A stretch of 64,000 nucleotides of DNA from Pseudomonas fluorescens (GCF_902497745.1 NZ_CABVHJ010000002.1:460284-524283); one strand, 5' to 3'. Positions 41,948-50,965 are shown, numbered from the stretch's first letter. Numbers and translations: made by a program. The notes: generated from the letters alone by a model not told the origin.

Positions 41948-44587
41948 TTAGACATGGGGTTCGTCGTAAAGCCTGGCAGCGTTACTCTTCGCCGCGTCCG
42001 CCATCATTCGCTGCATGTGCGGCATCAGATCCTGCGCCAAGGTTTGCGGGTCCTTGACGTCGCCCTGCACCGTCACCGGCATATTCAGCGAGTACTGAAA
42101 CTGCTGATCCACCTTGGCCGGAACGGGCTTCTCCGCCTCCTTGGGCTGGATAGCCATCGCCGCCGACTTGAGCGGCGCCGTCACCGCCATCGAGCGCGCG
42201 ACATCCCCCAGCGCCGGTCCTTGCTGGCCCGCTGACAACATCATGAGCGGCGTGGTCGGCACCGGCGCCTTTGCCGTTTGCTCGGGCTTTTCATCCTCAC
42301 CACCGAACAGCGACTTACCCAACGATCCGCCCAGCGCCGCACCGCCCTGACTGCCCAGATAAGCACCGATCATGCCGCCGATAGCGGTGCCGATGATCGG
42401 CACAACCGAACCGATGGCAGCGCCTGCTGCTGCACCGGCCATGGTGCCGGCCAGGTTGCCCGCGGCCGAACCGTAACCTTCGGCTTTTTCGTCCTTGGTT
42501 TTGGCGTTTTGAAAGGTTTCAAAAGCCATCGCGCCGGACTCCAGCAGCGTGCCGCCAGGAATGATCTTGGCCGCCTTGCCGACCTTACCGACGGTTCCTG
42601 CGACAACGCCGAGCTTGGACAATGCTCCACTTGGAACGGAAGGGACTGATGGCGATGGGGTCGAAACAGGGGGGCGCGGAGCCGGAACAGGTGGACGAGG
42701 CACAGACGGGCGAGGACCTCTCGAACTCGGCAACGACCGGCGCCGAGCGCTGCGCCTTGATCCACGTCCACGTCGGCGCGATTCGCCCGACGCATCCACA
42801 CCGCCACCCATAGCGCCGGCATTGACGACGAAAACCTTCTTGACGCCGTCGTTACCTGCACCACTTTCAGTACCAAGGCCACCGCCTGTTGCCGCATCCT
42901 TCACCCGCGAAACAACATCCAGGCCAGTCGCTACCAGATCAAGTTCTCCGGGGTTTTTATTTGGGGCTTCGCTCCCATTCCTTCCACCGCGCGACCCACG
43001 CGCAAGGTTTAGCAGCCCCTTGCTGATCTTGATCGTGCTGAAGATACCCTTTAAGGCGATCAGCCCCGCCCCGACCGTGGCGATACCGGCAACTACCCCG
43101 GGCGCGCTATCAGTCAGCGACGTAATGCCTTTAGTCACCTTGGTCAACGACTCGGCCACGGTGTCCGTCACCGGGCGCAGCGCATCACCGATGCTGCGCA
43201 TGGCGTCATCCATCGACTGGGCCATTTCTGCCCATTTCTGCGATGACGACTCGCGCCGCTCGGCGAGGTTCTTGTCGAGGATCCCGGTGGCGTCACGCGA
43301 ATCGTTTTTGAGCTGGCTGTACAGCGCCTTGTTCTGCATGTAGGCCGACAGTGCGGCCTTGACCTGCATGTCGGCGAACAGGTCGCCGGTGCGCAGGGAT
43401 TCTTCCAGCGAGGCCATCATGGCCTTGGCCTTCTCCGGGTCGGCCTCCTTGCTGATTTTTGACGTGGCTTCGGCCATGGCCGCCGCACGCTTCGGATCGG
43501 TCGCCTGAATGTATTTCTGAGCCAGCGCCATACTGGTTTCGAGCGTCGACATGCCGTTTTGCAAACCGGTCTGCATCGACCCCTTGTAATCAATCCCGGC
43601 TTTTTCGTAGGCCTTGACCGTGTCGGTCGAGCCGATTTTGCCCATCCAGTTTTTCAGGTTGTTGGCCGCTTCGTCCGAACTGCCGGCCTGCTTCATCTGC
43701 ACCTGCAACATGGCGCCCAGTTGCGTCACCGCATCCAAGCCGGTGATGCCGTTACTGGCCATGTTGGCCAGCAGTTCCGGGAACCACTTGGCCATGTCGG
43801 CCGCTTCAAAGCTGCCCGCCTGCCCTTGGTAGGCAATCGCCTCCAGCGCCTGCTGCATCTGCTTGGGGTCGGTGATCTTGGCGTTCTGCCCCAGGGCGTT
43901 GATCATCTTCGCCGTGTCGACGCCGCTGGATCCCTGCCCCACGACAAACTTGGCCGCGACAGGCGCGTATTCCAGCGCCTTGCTCAGATCCATACCGGCG
44001 CCGACCAACTGATTGACCACGTCGGCCACATCGTTGCGCGCCATGCCGGTATCGCGTGACGTGTCGATGATCTTGCGCGACATCTCCTGCTCTTGCGGCT
44101 TGTTGGCAATGCCGGCCTTGATCGCGATGTCACGGACAATCGCGCCAAAATCAGCGCTGACCTTGGCCGGCACCGCCATGGCACCGACACCGACCACCGC
44201 CGCACCGACGGCGCCCTTCATGCCCTTTACGCCAGAATCAATCTGCTGATGACCCTTGGCTTTCAGCTCGGCTTTGTTGGCCGTCTGCCCCATCGAGCGA
44301 TAGGCTTTTTCCAGCCGGCCGACCTCGACCCCCTGCTTTTTCAAGCTGTCGAGGTTCGAGTTCAAACGGCTGAGTAATTTGGACGCACCGGCAGCGCCGG
44401 TGTCGTGAGCCTTTTTCCATTCTTCACGCAGGCGGATGGTGTCGCCAATCGTGCGCTGCAGCACGCGCGCTTTGTTACCTTCAGCCTCGAGGCGCTTGAT
44501 GCGCCCGGTCACGTCCTTGAACGCGGCGCCGACCGTGGAACTGACGGCGCCGCCGATCACCAGCCCGAGGGCAAGTTTGTTTGCCAT
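41948..44587 (-). CDS. Phage tail tape measure protein
   Basis: An 879-residue protein with the TP901/P2-T type layout. It has an N-terminal coiled coil (KDVTGRIKRLEAEGNKARVLQRTIGDTIRLREEW), then the TMP core (DFGAIVRDIAIKAGIANKPQEQEMSRKIIDTSRDTGMARNDVADVVNQLVGAGMD). A hydrophobic segment follows (APGVVAGIATVGAGLIALKGIF), an Arg/Pro-rich disordered stretch (about residues 600-660), and Gly/Ala membrane-like helices (GNLAGTMAGAAAGAAIGSVVPIIGTAIGGMIGAYLGSQGG). It sets tail length and may form the DNA channel. Confidence 0.92.
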   Translation of the reverse strand: MANKLALGLVIGGAVSSTVGAAFKDVTGRIKRLEAEGNKARVLQRTIGDTIRLREEWKKAHDTGAAGASKLLSRLNSNLDSLKKQGVEVGRLEKAYRSMGQTANKAELKAKGHQQIDSGVKGMKGAVGAAVVGVGAMAVPAKVSADFGAIVRDIAIKAGIANKPQEQEMSRKIIDTSRDTGMARNDVADVVNQLVGAGMDLSKALEYAPVAAKFVVGQGSSGVDTAKMINALGQNAKITDPKQMQQALEAIAYQGQAGSFEAADMAKWFPELLANMASNGITGLDAVTQLGAMLQVQMKQAGSSDEAANNLKNWMGKIGSTDTVKAYEKAGIDYKGSMQTGLQNGMSTLETSMALAQKYIQATDPKRAAAMAEATSKISKEADPEKAKAMMASLEESLRTGDLFADMQVKAALSAYMQNKALYSQLKNDSRDATGILDKNLAERRESSSQKWAEMAQSMDDAMRSIGDALRPVTDTVAESLTKVTKGITSLTDSAPGVVAGIATVGAGLIALKGIFSTIKISKGLLNLARGSRGGRNGSEAPNKNPGELDLVATGLDVVSRVKDAATGGGLGTESGAGNDGVKKVFVVNAGAMGGGVDASGESRRRGRGSRRSARRRSLPSSRGPRPSVPRPPVPAPRPPVSTPSPSVPSVPSGALSKLGVVAGTVGKVGKAAKIIPGGTLLESGAMAFETFQNAKTKDEKAEGYGSAAGNLAGTMAGAAAGAAIGSVVPIIGTAIGGMIGAYLGSQGGAALGGSLGKSLFGGEDEKPEQTAKAPVPTTPLMMLSAGQQGPALGDVARSMAVTAPLKSAAMAIQPKEAEKPVPAKVDQQFQYSLNMPVTVQGDVKDPQTLAQDLMPHMQRMMADAAKSNAARLYDEPHV

Positions 44588-44625
44588 ATCATGGCCCTCA
44601 TGTGCCCAGCACTACCGGTGGCGGC

Positions 44626-44739
44626 TCAATCCGTGAGCCACCACACCATATCCGCGAACGGCATCGACTGGATCTCGGCGGCGGAAAATCCGGTTTCCGC
44701 CGCCAGACGTTTCGCCGCCGACTTGATCACGCTGGGGTT
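44626..44739 (-). CDS. Downstream frame of the tail assembly chaperone (frameshift extension)
   Basis: A short frame between the chaperone and the tape measure, entered at AAC 44739 if ribosomes shift +1 at CTT-TAA-C. It encodes 37 residues (NPSVIKSAAKRLAAETGFSA then AEIQSMPFADMVWWLTD). This has the look of gpE-prime / T-type extensions, which end in a Trp-rich helix after a short acidic segment. It has no convincing start of its own; a GTG at 44730 exists but without a good ribosome site. Confidence 0.65.
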   Translation of the reverse strand, partial: NPSVIKSAAKRLAAETGFSAAEIQSMPFADMVWWLTD

Positions 44740-45337
44740 AAAGCCCGTCGTCGTTGTCCATGCGAAAATAGCCGGCCTGCAAGCGGTTAAAATCCACCAG
44801 CTTCAGCCCCTCCAGATCCGCCACCGAAGCGCCGGACAACGCCGCAAACAACACCAGCTCGCGCTGCTCATCGTCGCCACCCACCTCACGGTTGGCCGCT
44901 CGCACGTCGCCCACGGTCGGCGAACGCAAGGCCAGCTTGTCGACGGTCACGCCGTTGATTTCACTCGGACACGACAGCGTCACCAGCACCTGATCGGTGG
45001 TCAGCGACAACCACGCCGGCATCGAGTCCGAATAATCGGTTTTCGGTACCAGGTGCGAATACGCCGTTTGCACGCGGCGATAATCCGTCAGCTTGAGGCC
45101 TTCCAGATCCTTCAGTCCGACTTCGGCGAGACCGGCGAACAACATCAGTTCGCGCTGTTCATCATCACCGTTGGCAGCACGATCAGCCGCACGCACCTCA
45201 CGCACGGTCGGGTTACGCAGGTTCAACGTCTCGACGTCGACGCTATTGGCTTGGCTTGGCCGGGTCAGCGTTACAACAGCGCCGAGCGCACTGAGCGACA
45301 GCCAGGCCGGCAGGTTTTTAGCGATTACTTGAGTCAT
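44738..45337 (-). CDS. Phage tail assembly chaperone, internally duplicated
   Basis: A 199-residue protein made of two similar copies in tandem. Copy 1 starts PAWLSLSALGAVVTLTRPSQ and contains LRNPTVREVRAADRAANGDDEQRELMLFAGLAEVGLKDLEGLKLTDYRRV. Copy 2 starts PAWLSLTTDQVLVTLSCPSE and contains LRSPTVGDVRAANREVGGDDEQRELVLFAALSGASVADLEGLKLVDFNRL (landmarks DDEQREL and DLEGLKL in both). Single-copy relatives (Mu gp41/P2 gpE class) have about 90-110 residues. It chaperones the tape measure protein during tail assembly. It ends at CTT TAA C with a candidate shift into the 37-residue extension. Confidence 0.85.
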   Translation of the reverse strand: MTQVIAKNLPAWLSLSALGAVVTLTRPSQANSVDVETLNLRNPTVREVRAADRAANGDDEQRELMLFAGLAEVGLKDLEGLKLTDYRRVQTAYSHLVPKTDYSDSMPAWLSLTTDQVLVTLSCPSEINGVTVDKLALRSPTVGDVRAANREVGGDDEQRELVLFAALSGASVADLEGLKLVDFNRLQAGYFRMDNDDGL

Positions 45338-45350
45338 CTGGATCTATTCC

Positions 45351-45854
45351 TTACATGCCGAGTGCTTGGCGCACTTCGAGCAGTTGGTCTTTGCCGTCGA
45401 TCACCTGAATGCCGGCGACCATGTCGATTTCGTACATCAGGCGCCCGTCAATTTCGAGCTTGTAGTACGTGACCGAAACGGCGTGTTTGATCTCGGCCGC
45501 ATCACCGGCTTTCCAGTCACCGAGATCGACCTCTTTGAGGCGACCGCGCAGGGTGGCTACGACCGCTGTCACCGCGCCCTTTTGGCCCTTGAAGGCACCT
45601 CGGAACGTGGCGTTGAACGCCGTGCCGTCAGCCAAGCCGAAGTACTTCAGCGACTCGCGGCGCACGCCTTTGGTAACAAACGAGGCTTCCATTTTTTCAA
45701 GCCCCTGATCCATATCGATGGGGCCAGCCATGCCGCCGCCACGATATTCGTCGGTCTTGGTGGTCAGCTTGGGCAGCGTCAGGCTCGGCACGTCGCCGGA
45801 AAAGTTCACGCCGTCGACGAACAGGTTGGTGTTGTACAAAGTCTGAGGAATCAT
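45351..45854 (-). CDS. Phage major tail tube protein (FII)
   Basis: A 167-residue tube protein of the P2 FII family: PQTLYNTNLFVDGVNFSGDVPSLTLPKLTTKTDEYRGGGMAGPIDMDQGLEKMEASF at the N-terminus (landmarks LYNTNLFVDG and GGGMAGPI), and DLGDWKAGDAAEIKHAVSVTYYKLEIDG near the C-terminus. It forms the inner tube under the sheath encoded 13 bases upstream. Confidence 0.93.
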   Translation of the reverse strand: MIPQTLYNTNLFVDGVNFSGDVPSLTLPKLTTKTDEYRGGGMAGPIDMDQGLEKMEASFVTKGVRRESLKYFGLADGTAFNATFRGAFKGQKGAVTAVVATLRGRLKEVDLGDWKAGDAAEIKHAVSVTYYKLEIDGRLMYEIDMVAGIQVIDGKDQLLEVRQALGM

Positions 45855-45867
45855 TTGCTACGCCCCC

Positions 45868-47037
45868 TTAGGCTGCTTCAAGCACTTCGGTCATCCACTG
45901 ATCGGTGACTTCGAAAAGGAAATTCGGGTTCTCTGCCGGCGGCACGTCGGTAAAACGGATGCGCCAATACACCTTGCCCTGGGCGATCTGGCTGGCCGTG
46001 TTCCGTTCGGTGTCGGCGAACACTTCAAAGTTGATGATTGCGCCCTGGGCTTTCAGGTCGCGCATGAACGCATCCAGACCGTTGGTGACATCGGTCACGT
46101 AGGTCTTGGTGATCGAACGGTCGACGGCCCACTTGTGCCCCGCCTGCACCGCATCCATGAGGATGAACAGCGTGCGAACGCGGGTAACGAAGGCCCACTT
46201 CGGATCGCTCGACAGCGTGCGGTTGCCCCACAGGCGATAACCGTCGTCGCGAATGATCGTGGTGATATTGGCGTTGTTGAGCAGGTTGGCTCGGCACGTC
46301 TCGTCGCCGTCCAGGTACTCGACCGCGCGGCCGGTACCGGTGATACCGGTCAATTCCTTGTTCGATGGCGAGGCCCAGAAACCGTATTCAGCATCCGTCC
46401 ACGCAAACAGGCCTGCTGCCCAAGCCGAGCCGGGCGCGTCGACCGTCGAGCTGGTGACGGTGTCCCAGTACTTCACACCCGGGTCGACCATGAACAGGTT
46501 GCGACTGCCGAAGTTATCGGCGTAGGCCATGGCGGCCTCATCGGTGGTGCCAGGGCCGTCGATGATGCCGATGGCGCGCAGCTTCTGCGCCACACTGTCG
46601 ATGGCCGTGGCCACCGCCTGAGTCGCGGTGTGGCCCGGGGCGATCAGCAATCTTGGTTGGGCGTTGAACAGGCTTTTGCCATCGAGCAGCGCCTGCAGGC
46701 CAGTACGCTGACCCGAGGCAAGGACACCGCCGATGATCGCCGAGGTTTGCAGCGCGGCGTCTTCCAGCTTGGGCACGCCGATAGCCACGATCACCGCCTT
46801 GGCTTTGACGTAGATCGCCTGACAGGCCTTGGTGATGGCCGAATCAGCGCCGAAGGCGGCAATGGCTTCGCGCTCGGTGGTGATCAACTTCAGTTCGCCG
46901 GCCTTGGCCGTACCGCCGCCGAGTTGGCCCGGGGTAAAGGTGTCGCACAGGCCGATAATCGACGACGACGGCAGCGAGATGGTGCGCGCGCCGGTCTCCA
47001 CCACCGTGGTCGTGATGCCGTGAAATAAACCACTCAT
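45868..47037 (-). CDS. Phage tail sheath protein (FI)
   Basis: A 389-residue contractile sheath protein. Family blocks: FHGITTTVVETGARTISLPSSSIIGLCDTF at the N-terminus, DNFGSRNLFMVDPGVKYWDT and WASPSNKELTGITGTGRAVEYLDGDETCRANLLNNANITTIIRDDGYRLWGNRTLSSDPKWAFVTVRT-like stretch in the middle (landmarks NKELTGI and GYRLWGNRTL), and a C-terminal FTDVPPAENPNFLFEVTDQW. The start is preceded by TTTCTGGAGACTG, immediately after a hairpin at 47065-47080; the same leader layout occurs before the capsid gene. Confidence 0.94.
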   Translation of the reverse strand: MSGLFHGITTTVVETGARTISLPSSSIIGLCDTFTPGQLGGGTAKAGELKLITTEREAIAAFGADSAITKACQAIYVKAKAVIVAIGVPKLEDAALQTSAIIGGVLASGQRTGLQALLDGKSLFNAQPRLLIAPGHTATQAVATAIDSVAQKLRAIGIIDGPGTTDEAAMAYADNFGSRNLFMVDPGVKYWDTVTSSTVDAPGSAWAAGLFAWTDAEYGFWASPSNKELTGITGTGRAVEYLDGDETCRANLLNNANITTIIRDDGYRLWGNRTLSSDPKWAFVTRVRTLFILMDAVQAGHKWAVDRSITKTYVTDVTNGLDAFMRDLKAQGAIINFEVFADTERNTASQIAQGKVYWRIRFTDVPPAENPNFLFEVTDQWMTEVLEAA

Positions 47038-47064
47038 AAGGGTCAGTCTCCAGAAACGAAAAAA

Positions 47065-47080
47065 CCCCGCATAAGCGAGG
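47065..47080 (-). terminator. Terminator-like hairpin before the sheath gene
   Basis: On the minus strand CCTCGC-TTAT-GCGGGG is followed by six T, then CGTTTCTGGAGA and the sheath ATG. The T tract and ribosome site share the sequence TTTTTCGTTTCTGGAGA with the capsid leader at 54345-54361. Confidence 0.6.
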
Positions 47081-47118
47081 CTGTGAGGGTGTTCGTGTTA
47101 CGCGTAACGGAAAAGAAA

Positions 47119-47140
47119 ACGCCCCGTCAGTGCGGGGCGT
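47119..47140. terminator. Terminator-like hairpin after the fibre assembly gene
   Basis: ACGCCCCG-TCAGTG-CGGGGCGT forms a strong stem directly after the stop codon at 47141 on the minus strand. A T-containing stretch TTTTCTTTTCC follows on that strand. Confidence 0.65.
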
Positions 47141-47569
47141 TTAGTTGGGTTGTGCTGACAGCCAGGTCGGCGCCGGCGGCCGGTGTTCGGCGAGCGGGAA
47201 TTGCTCGCCTTGCGGCCAGTCGCGCAACAGACGGCGGTAGCCTTGCAGCTCGGCGTATTGCTCGGGCGTAATCGAGGTCGACGCGCCCTCCTCGACTTCG
47301 TCGCGATGGCGTGAAACCAGAGGATCAGTAAACGCCAGTTGCCGATCGCGCCAAACACGCTCAGCAGCGGCCTGAATCTCAGCGCTTGGCGCCGGCCGAT
47401 CAATCAGGATAGGGCCGCCGGACTCGTCCGCAGCGACGACCATGCCGGCAGACTGCCCATCGAGAATTGCGCGACGATGCTCTAGAGAAACTTCCACTCC
47501 ATCCTCTGGAATCGCCTCAACAATGACGCTGTCATAGAACCCAAGCTCAGACGCACTAAAGAAAATCAC
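47141..47569 (-). CDS. Phage tail fibre assembly protein
   Basis: About 142 residues from a GTG at 47569 (VIFFSASELGFYDSVIVEAIPEDGVEVSLEHRRAILDGQSAGM). The family signs are the N-terminal FFSASxxGFYD and the central ILIDRPAPSAEIQAAAERVWRDRQLAFTDPLVSRHRDE. It helps the adjacent fibre to fold or trimerise. The GTG has GGGGG eight bases upstream and starts just after the fibre stop at 47572. Confidence 0.85.
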   Translation of the reverse strand: MIFFSASELGFYDSVIVEAIPEDGVEVSLEHRRAILDGQSAGMVVAADESGGPILIDRPAPSAEIQAAAERVWRDRQLAFTDPLVSRHRDEVEEGASTSITPEQYAELQGYRRLLRDWPQGEQFPLAEHRPPAPTWLSAQPN

Positions 47570-47571
47570 GA

Positions 47572-49149
47572 TCAATACCCCCACGCGCGCCAGAAAACGA
47601 CAGGCATTACAGAAACGGTCGGCCCCGAGTTCGAGTTCACCAAAATGCTGTTGAGGCTACTGCCGTTCTTTCTCGCCCCGGCAGTAGAGAACTCCCCCGG
47701 CCCCGCAGATCCCGCATTGGGGACCGACGCCAAAGCCCCGAGAATCGCGTTCGGGAACGCAGTCGAAAGAAGAACGGTCTGCTCAGTATTGTCTTGAACA
47801 GAGACAGCGCCCCATTGCTCGATCAACCCCGAGGGTAATCGCTGGTAGCCATTAGCCCCCAAAAAGCTACCAAACTCAGGCGCATATTTCAGAGCAGACA
47901 TGCCGCTTTCAACAACCCACTGTCCATTACCTGCCGTGATCTGGATGGTAGACAGGGACTGAAGGGGGATAGAGGTCAGGGAATTAACGGACATTGCGCT
48001 AATGACGTCTGCGCCCTGTCGGACAAGATTGACCACGCCCGGCGTCGTGTTGAATAGAAAGAAATTGGCGCCAGTGGGCACCGAATTAACAGGCGGCAGG
48101 GTCAACGTCCCAGACGCTGCGAGAACGATGCGATGGCCAGCGGCCGCAGCACTCAATGTCGCCGGCAACGCCGCGATATCGACACGCCCAACAAAATTGC
48201 CCTGCGCGCGCTGTGCAAACTCAGTCGTAGCGAGCTTTTGGCTGGCATCAAACTGCGCCGGGGTGTTGGCCGTTGGATTGACCAACGCCGGCGAGTTGAT
48301 CGGTGCGAAGCCTTGCGTCACGTTCTGGAACGTCAACGCCGTAGTGCCCAGCACAATCACCCCGTCAGTGATCAATTGCCAACGGGTGTCGGCCAACATA
48401 GCACCCTGCTCAACCGACACCAGCAACGCCGACGTCACCTCTGTACTTGAGTCAGCATCTACCGCACGCGACCAGCCGGCCGCCGCCGCAACCCAAATGC
48501 CATTGTCCTTGGCGGCGTTCTGGTTTTTTACCAACACCCGATCACCAGCAGCCAGCGCCACGCCATCAATGGACTGAAGCCCCGTCAACGCAATGTTGGC
48601 CGTGGTCGCAACCCGCACCGACTGCTTGCTGTCGAGCTTGTACAACTCTTCCAGAATCTTTGCGTCGACATACTCACGCGTCGCCAGCACCACCGACGGG
48701 TCAATCTTGAGCGTGATATTTCCGGTGTTGCTGACCACAAAGTTCATGCGCACGACTTGCGTGCGGCCAGAGCCTTGCGACAGCAGCGGCTTGAAGCTTG
48801 GCGCGCAGTTGGCCACCGCCACCAGATCGCCGTCCGCATCGTATAGGCCGATTTCGCGGAGCCACTTACCGCCCTCATCGGCGGGAATGATTTGCTCGGC
48901 GATGATCACCGCCGGGTTAACCGGGTCGATCTTCAGTTTGTTGAGCGGCTTGCGGCGCCACTCGTTGATCAGCTTGGTTTGATCGGCCGACGGAATCGGA
49001 TTAGGCGGATCCGCCAGCCCGTTCGGGTTGGCATCCCCCACGCCCATTTCGGTGAGTTTCCAAGGAATGCCGAGCGCGTCGGCATTCGCCTGCTTGGCCA
49101 TCCCCACGTTCGTGAGGATCGCGAAAAACTGCGAGTTCGCATCAATCAT
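47572..49149 (-). CDS. Phage tail fibre protein
   Basis: A 525-residue fibre. The N-terminal 170 residues are the tail-collar fibre domain (FFAILTNVGMAKQANADALGIPWKLTEMGVGDANG-like, landmarks AILTNVGMAKQANA and WLREIGLYDADGDLVAVANC). The middle carries two repeats of the kind VRVATTANIALTGLQSIDGV. The C-terminus (GANGYQRLPSGLIEQWGAVSVQDNTEQTV ... VFWRAWGY) is the gp53-like receptor-binding tip. This tip fixes host range and is the part most often exchanged between phages. Confidence 0.9.
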   Translation of the reverse strand: MIDANSQFFAILTNVGMAKQANADALGIPWKLTEMGVGDANPNGLADPPNPIPSADQTKLINEWRRKPLNKLKIDPVNPAVIIAEQIIPADEGGKWLREIGLYDADGDLVAVANCAPSFKPLLSQGSGRTQVVRMNFVVSNTGNITLKIDPSVVLATREYVDAKILEELYKLDSKQSVRVATTANIALTGLQSIDGVALAAGDRVLVKNQNAAKDNGIWVAAAAGWSRAVDADSSTEVTSALLVSVEQGAMLADTRWQLITDGVIVLGTTALTFQNVTQGFAPINSPALVNPTANTPAQFDASQKLATTEFAQRAQGNFVGRVDIAALPATLSAAAAGHRIVLAASGTLTLPPVNSVPTGANFFLFNTTPGVVNLVRQGADVISAMSVNSLTSIPLQSLSTIQITAGNGQWVVESGMSALKYAPEFGSFLGANGYQRLPSGLIEQWGAVSVQDNTEQTVLLSTAFPNAILGALASVPNAGSAGPGEFSTAGARKNGSSLNSILVNSNSGPTVSVMPVVFWRAWGY

Positions 49150-49750
49150 AATAAACGTCCAGGGTGTCTATGGTGTGTTCGCGGCCGACCACGCCAAAGC
49201 TGCCGGTGACCTCGATGTCACGCATGACGGGTGGGTAAACGTCGATTTCGTCGCCGTCGTAGAGGGATAAGGCGATATCTAAGTTTCCTTGGGTTTCCAG
49301 GCTGATCGCCAGCCCGGTCAGTTGCCGGGTAACGGGTTTGGCATCGTCAATCAGGCGCTCTAACTCCTGATACATTTCCTCGGTGATACCGGTATCGAGA
49401 ACGCCCACCTTCAGCGCGAAGGTGCCCGGCACACCCTCGGGCACCGTCTGGAACCACTCGACAATCTCGATCAGGTAGCCCAGCGGCTCGACCACGCGGC
49501 GCAGCGCGCCGATGGTGCCCTTGTGCTTGTGGATGTAGAAAGACGCCTTGATGGCCGCGCGCTTGGTCGCCTCAGACCATCGGTAGTCCCAGCGATCGAC
49601 CGACCACGCCCACGCCAGATGCGGCAGCAGATGCACCGGGCAGGTGTCGGGGTTGTAGAGGTCGCGCAGCGGGACAATCGTCTTTTCGAAAAACGCGGCC
49701 TCCATGGCCCGTTCCAGTTGCGTGCTGTTGAGCGGCAGTAGACTCTTCAT
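49142..49750 (-). CDS. Phage tail protein I (baseplate)
   Basis: A 202-residue P2 gpI protein: LLPLNSTQLERAMEAAFFEKTIVPLRDLYNPDTCPVHLLPHLAWAWSVDRWDYRW is the characteristic N-terminal half (landmarks LRDLYNPDTCP and LPHLAWAWSVD). It connects the baseplate wedge to the fibre, and its end overlaps the fibre start by eight bases. Confidence 0.93.
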   Translation of the reverse strand: MKSLLPLNSTQLERAMEAAFFEKTIVPLRDLYNPDTCPVHLLPHLAWAWSVDRWDYRWSEATKRAAIKASFYIHKHKGTIGALRRVVEPLGYLIEIVEWFQTVPEGVPGTFALKVGVLDTGITEEMYQELERLIDDAKPVTRQLTGLAISLETQGNLDIALSLYDGDEIDVYPPVMRDIEVTGSFGVVGREHTIDTLDVYYD

Positions 49751-49751
49751 A

Positions 49752-50633
49752 TCATCCCGCCAGCCTCACGTTGTAGCGCGTACAGAACGCCGCCTGCGCC
49801 TTGGTCGGGGCCAGATCCTGCCACCCGACCAACTCAACCCGGGCAACGCCGGCAACGTGCAACTGAGCGTCAACAGCGGAGCGGGCGACCTCGACGCCCA
49901 GCCGCTTGCGTGGATTGATCCAGGCTGCCAATCGACTTTTCGCCTCGGCCAAACTCGCATCTGCTTCGGGGCCGGCGCCAGCCATGTGCAAGATGGCGTC
50001 AATCTCGTAGCGGATCACCTGCGCGCTCTGCACGGTCACACGATCACCGACCGGGCGCACGTCATCGTCATTCAGCGCAGCGGCCACCGTCGCCAGCAGC
50101 TCCGGCGGCGCTTCACCCTCCCCATCAAACCCCAGCACCGTTACCGTAACGTAGCAAGGTGCCGGGCTTTCGGCCGTGGCGTCTGCCACCAGCCCAGAAG
50201 CGTTACGCGCATGCAGGATGTAGCTGTTACGTGGGCCGGCTGTGGTCAAACCCTCATAGGCTAACTGGATGCGTTCGCGAAACGGGTCGTCGTCTTCCAT
50301 GACCTTGGGCACCGGCGGCACCGCCAGCAGATCCTCGGCCTGAATGACCAGGCGCTGCAGATTGACGTTGGCACCCAAGTGATCGAGGTCGCCGCGAATG
50401 GCGTGCGCCAGCAATAGCGCCTTGCCGGCGTCATTGACCCGGGCGCGGTTGCCGACCTTGTTGTAGGCCCCGGCCTCAAGCACTTTGACCACGGGATCGC
50501 TTTCCAGCGCGGCCGTCCAGTTGCCACCCATGTACCCGCGAAAGACGCCTAAACCGTCCTGATAAACCTCTTCGAAGTCCAGAGGTTCCAGCACGGTCGG
50601 CGCCGGCAGCGACGACAGATCAACGGTACTCAT
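49752..50633 (-). CDS. Phage baseplate assembly protein J
   Basis: A 293-residue gpJ-family wedge protein: VDLSSLPAPTVLEPLDFEEVYQDGLGVFRG at the N-terminus, LAVPPVPKVMEDDDPFRERIQLAYEGLTTAGPRNSYILHARNASGLVADA in the middle. It overlaps gp25/W by four bases and ends one base before gpI, the standard W-J-I order. Confidence 0.93.
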   Translation of the reverse strand: MSTVDLSSLPAPTVLEPLDFEEVYQDGLGVFRGYMGGNWTAALESDPVVKVLEAGAYNKVGNRARVNDAGKALLLAHAIRGDLDHLGANVNLQRLVIQAEDLLAVPPVPKVMEDDDPFRERIQLAYEGLTTAGPRNSYILHARNASGLVADATAESPAPCYVTVTVLGFDGEGEAPPELLATVAAALNDDDVRPVGDRVTVQSAQVIRYEIDAILHMAGAGPEADASLAEAKSRLAAWINPRKRLGVEVARSAVDAQLHVAGVARVELVGWQDLAPTKAQAAFCTRYNVRLAG

Positions 50634-50965
50634 GCAGCCACCTCCAACGTGACGCCGTCGCCCAGGTACTTCCCGACGATTTGCAGATTGATTCGCCCAC
50701 CAATGACGGAAAGGACACGCACCTGGTCGAGCTTCAAACGTGGCTCCCAGCGCCCCAAAGCGCGGGCGACCTCAGCCTGTACGGCGCTTTTCCAGCCCTC
50801 GTTAACGGGCAAATCGACAAACCGCCGCAGCTTGCTGCCGTACTCCATGCGGTGCCGGCGACTGCCCAGCGGCGTGCTCAAGATGTCGGCAATGGATTGC
50901 CGCAGGTGCTCGATGCCGGATATGGGTAGGCCGGTCTGGCGATCCATTCCGATCATCGATATCAC
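50630..50965 (-). CDS. Phage baseplate protein W (gp25-like)
   Basis: A 111-residue GPW/gp25 protein: TGLPISGIEHLRQSIADILSTPLGSRRHRMEYGSKLRRFVDLPVNEGW (landmarks ILSTPLGSRRHRMEYGS) is the family core. Two downstream ATG codons (50956, 50947) could be the true start. It is a wedge component next to gpJ. Confidence 0.92.
   Translation of the reverse strand: MISMIGMDRQTGLPISGIEHLRQSIADILSTPLGSRRHRMEYGSKLRRFVDLPVNEGWKSAVQAEVARALGRWEPRLKLDQVRVLSVIGGRINLQIVGKYLGDGVTLEVAA

Noticed and set aside
42570..42790. Frameshift error in the tape measure gene, suggested by an Arg/Pro-rich stretch
   Set aside because: The frame returns to normal Gly/Ala helices downstream without a stop, and such linkers are common in tape measure proteins of Pseudomonas phages.
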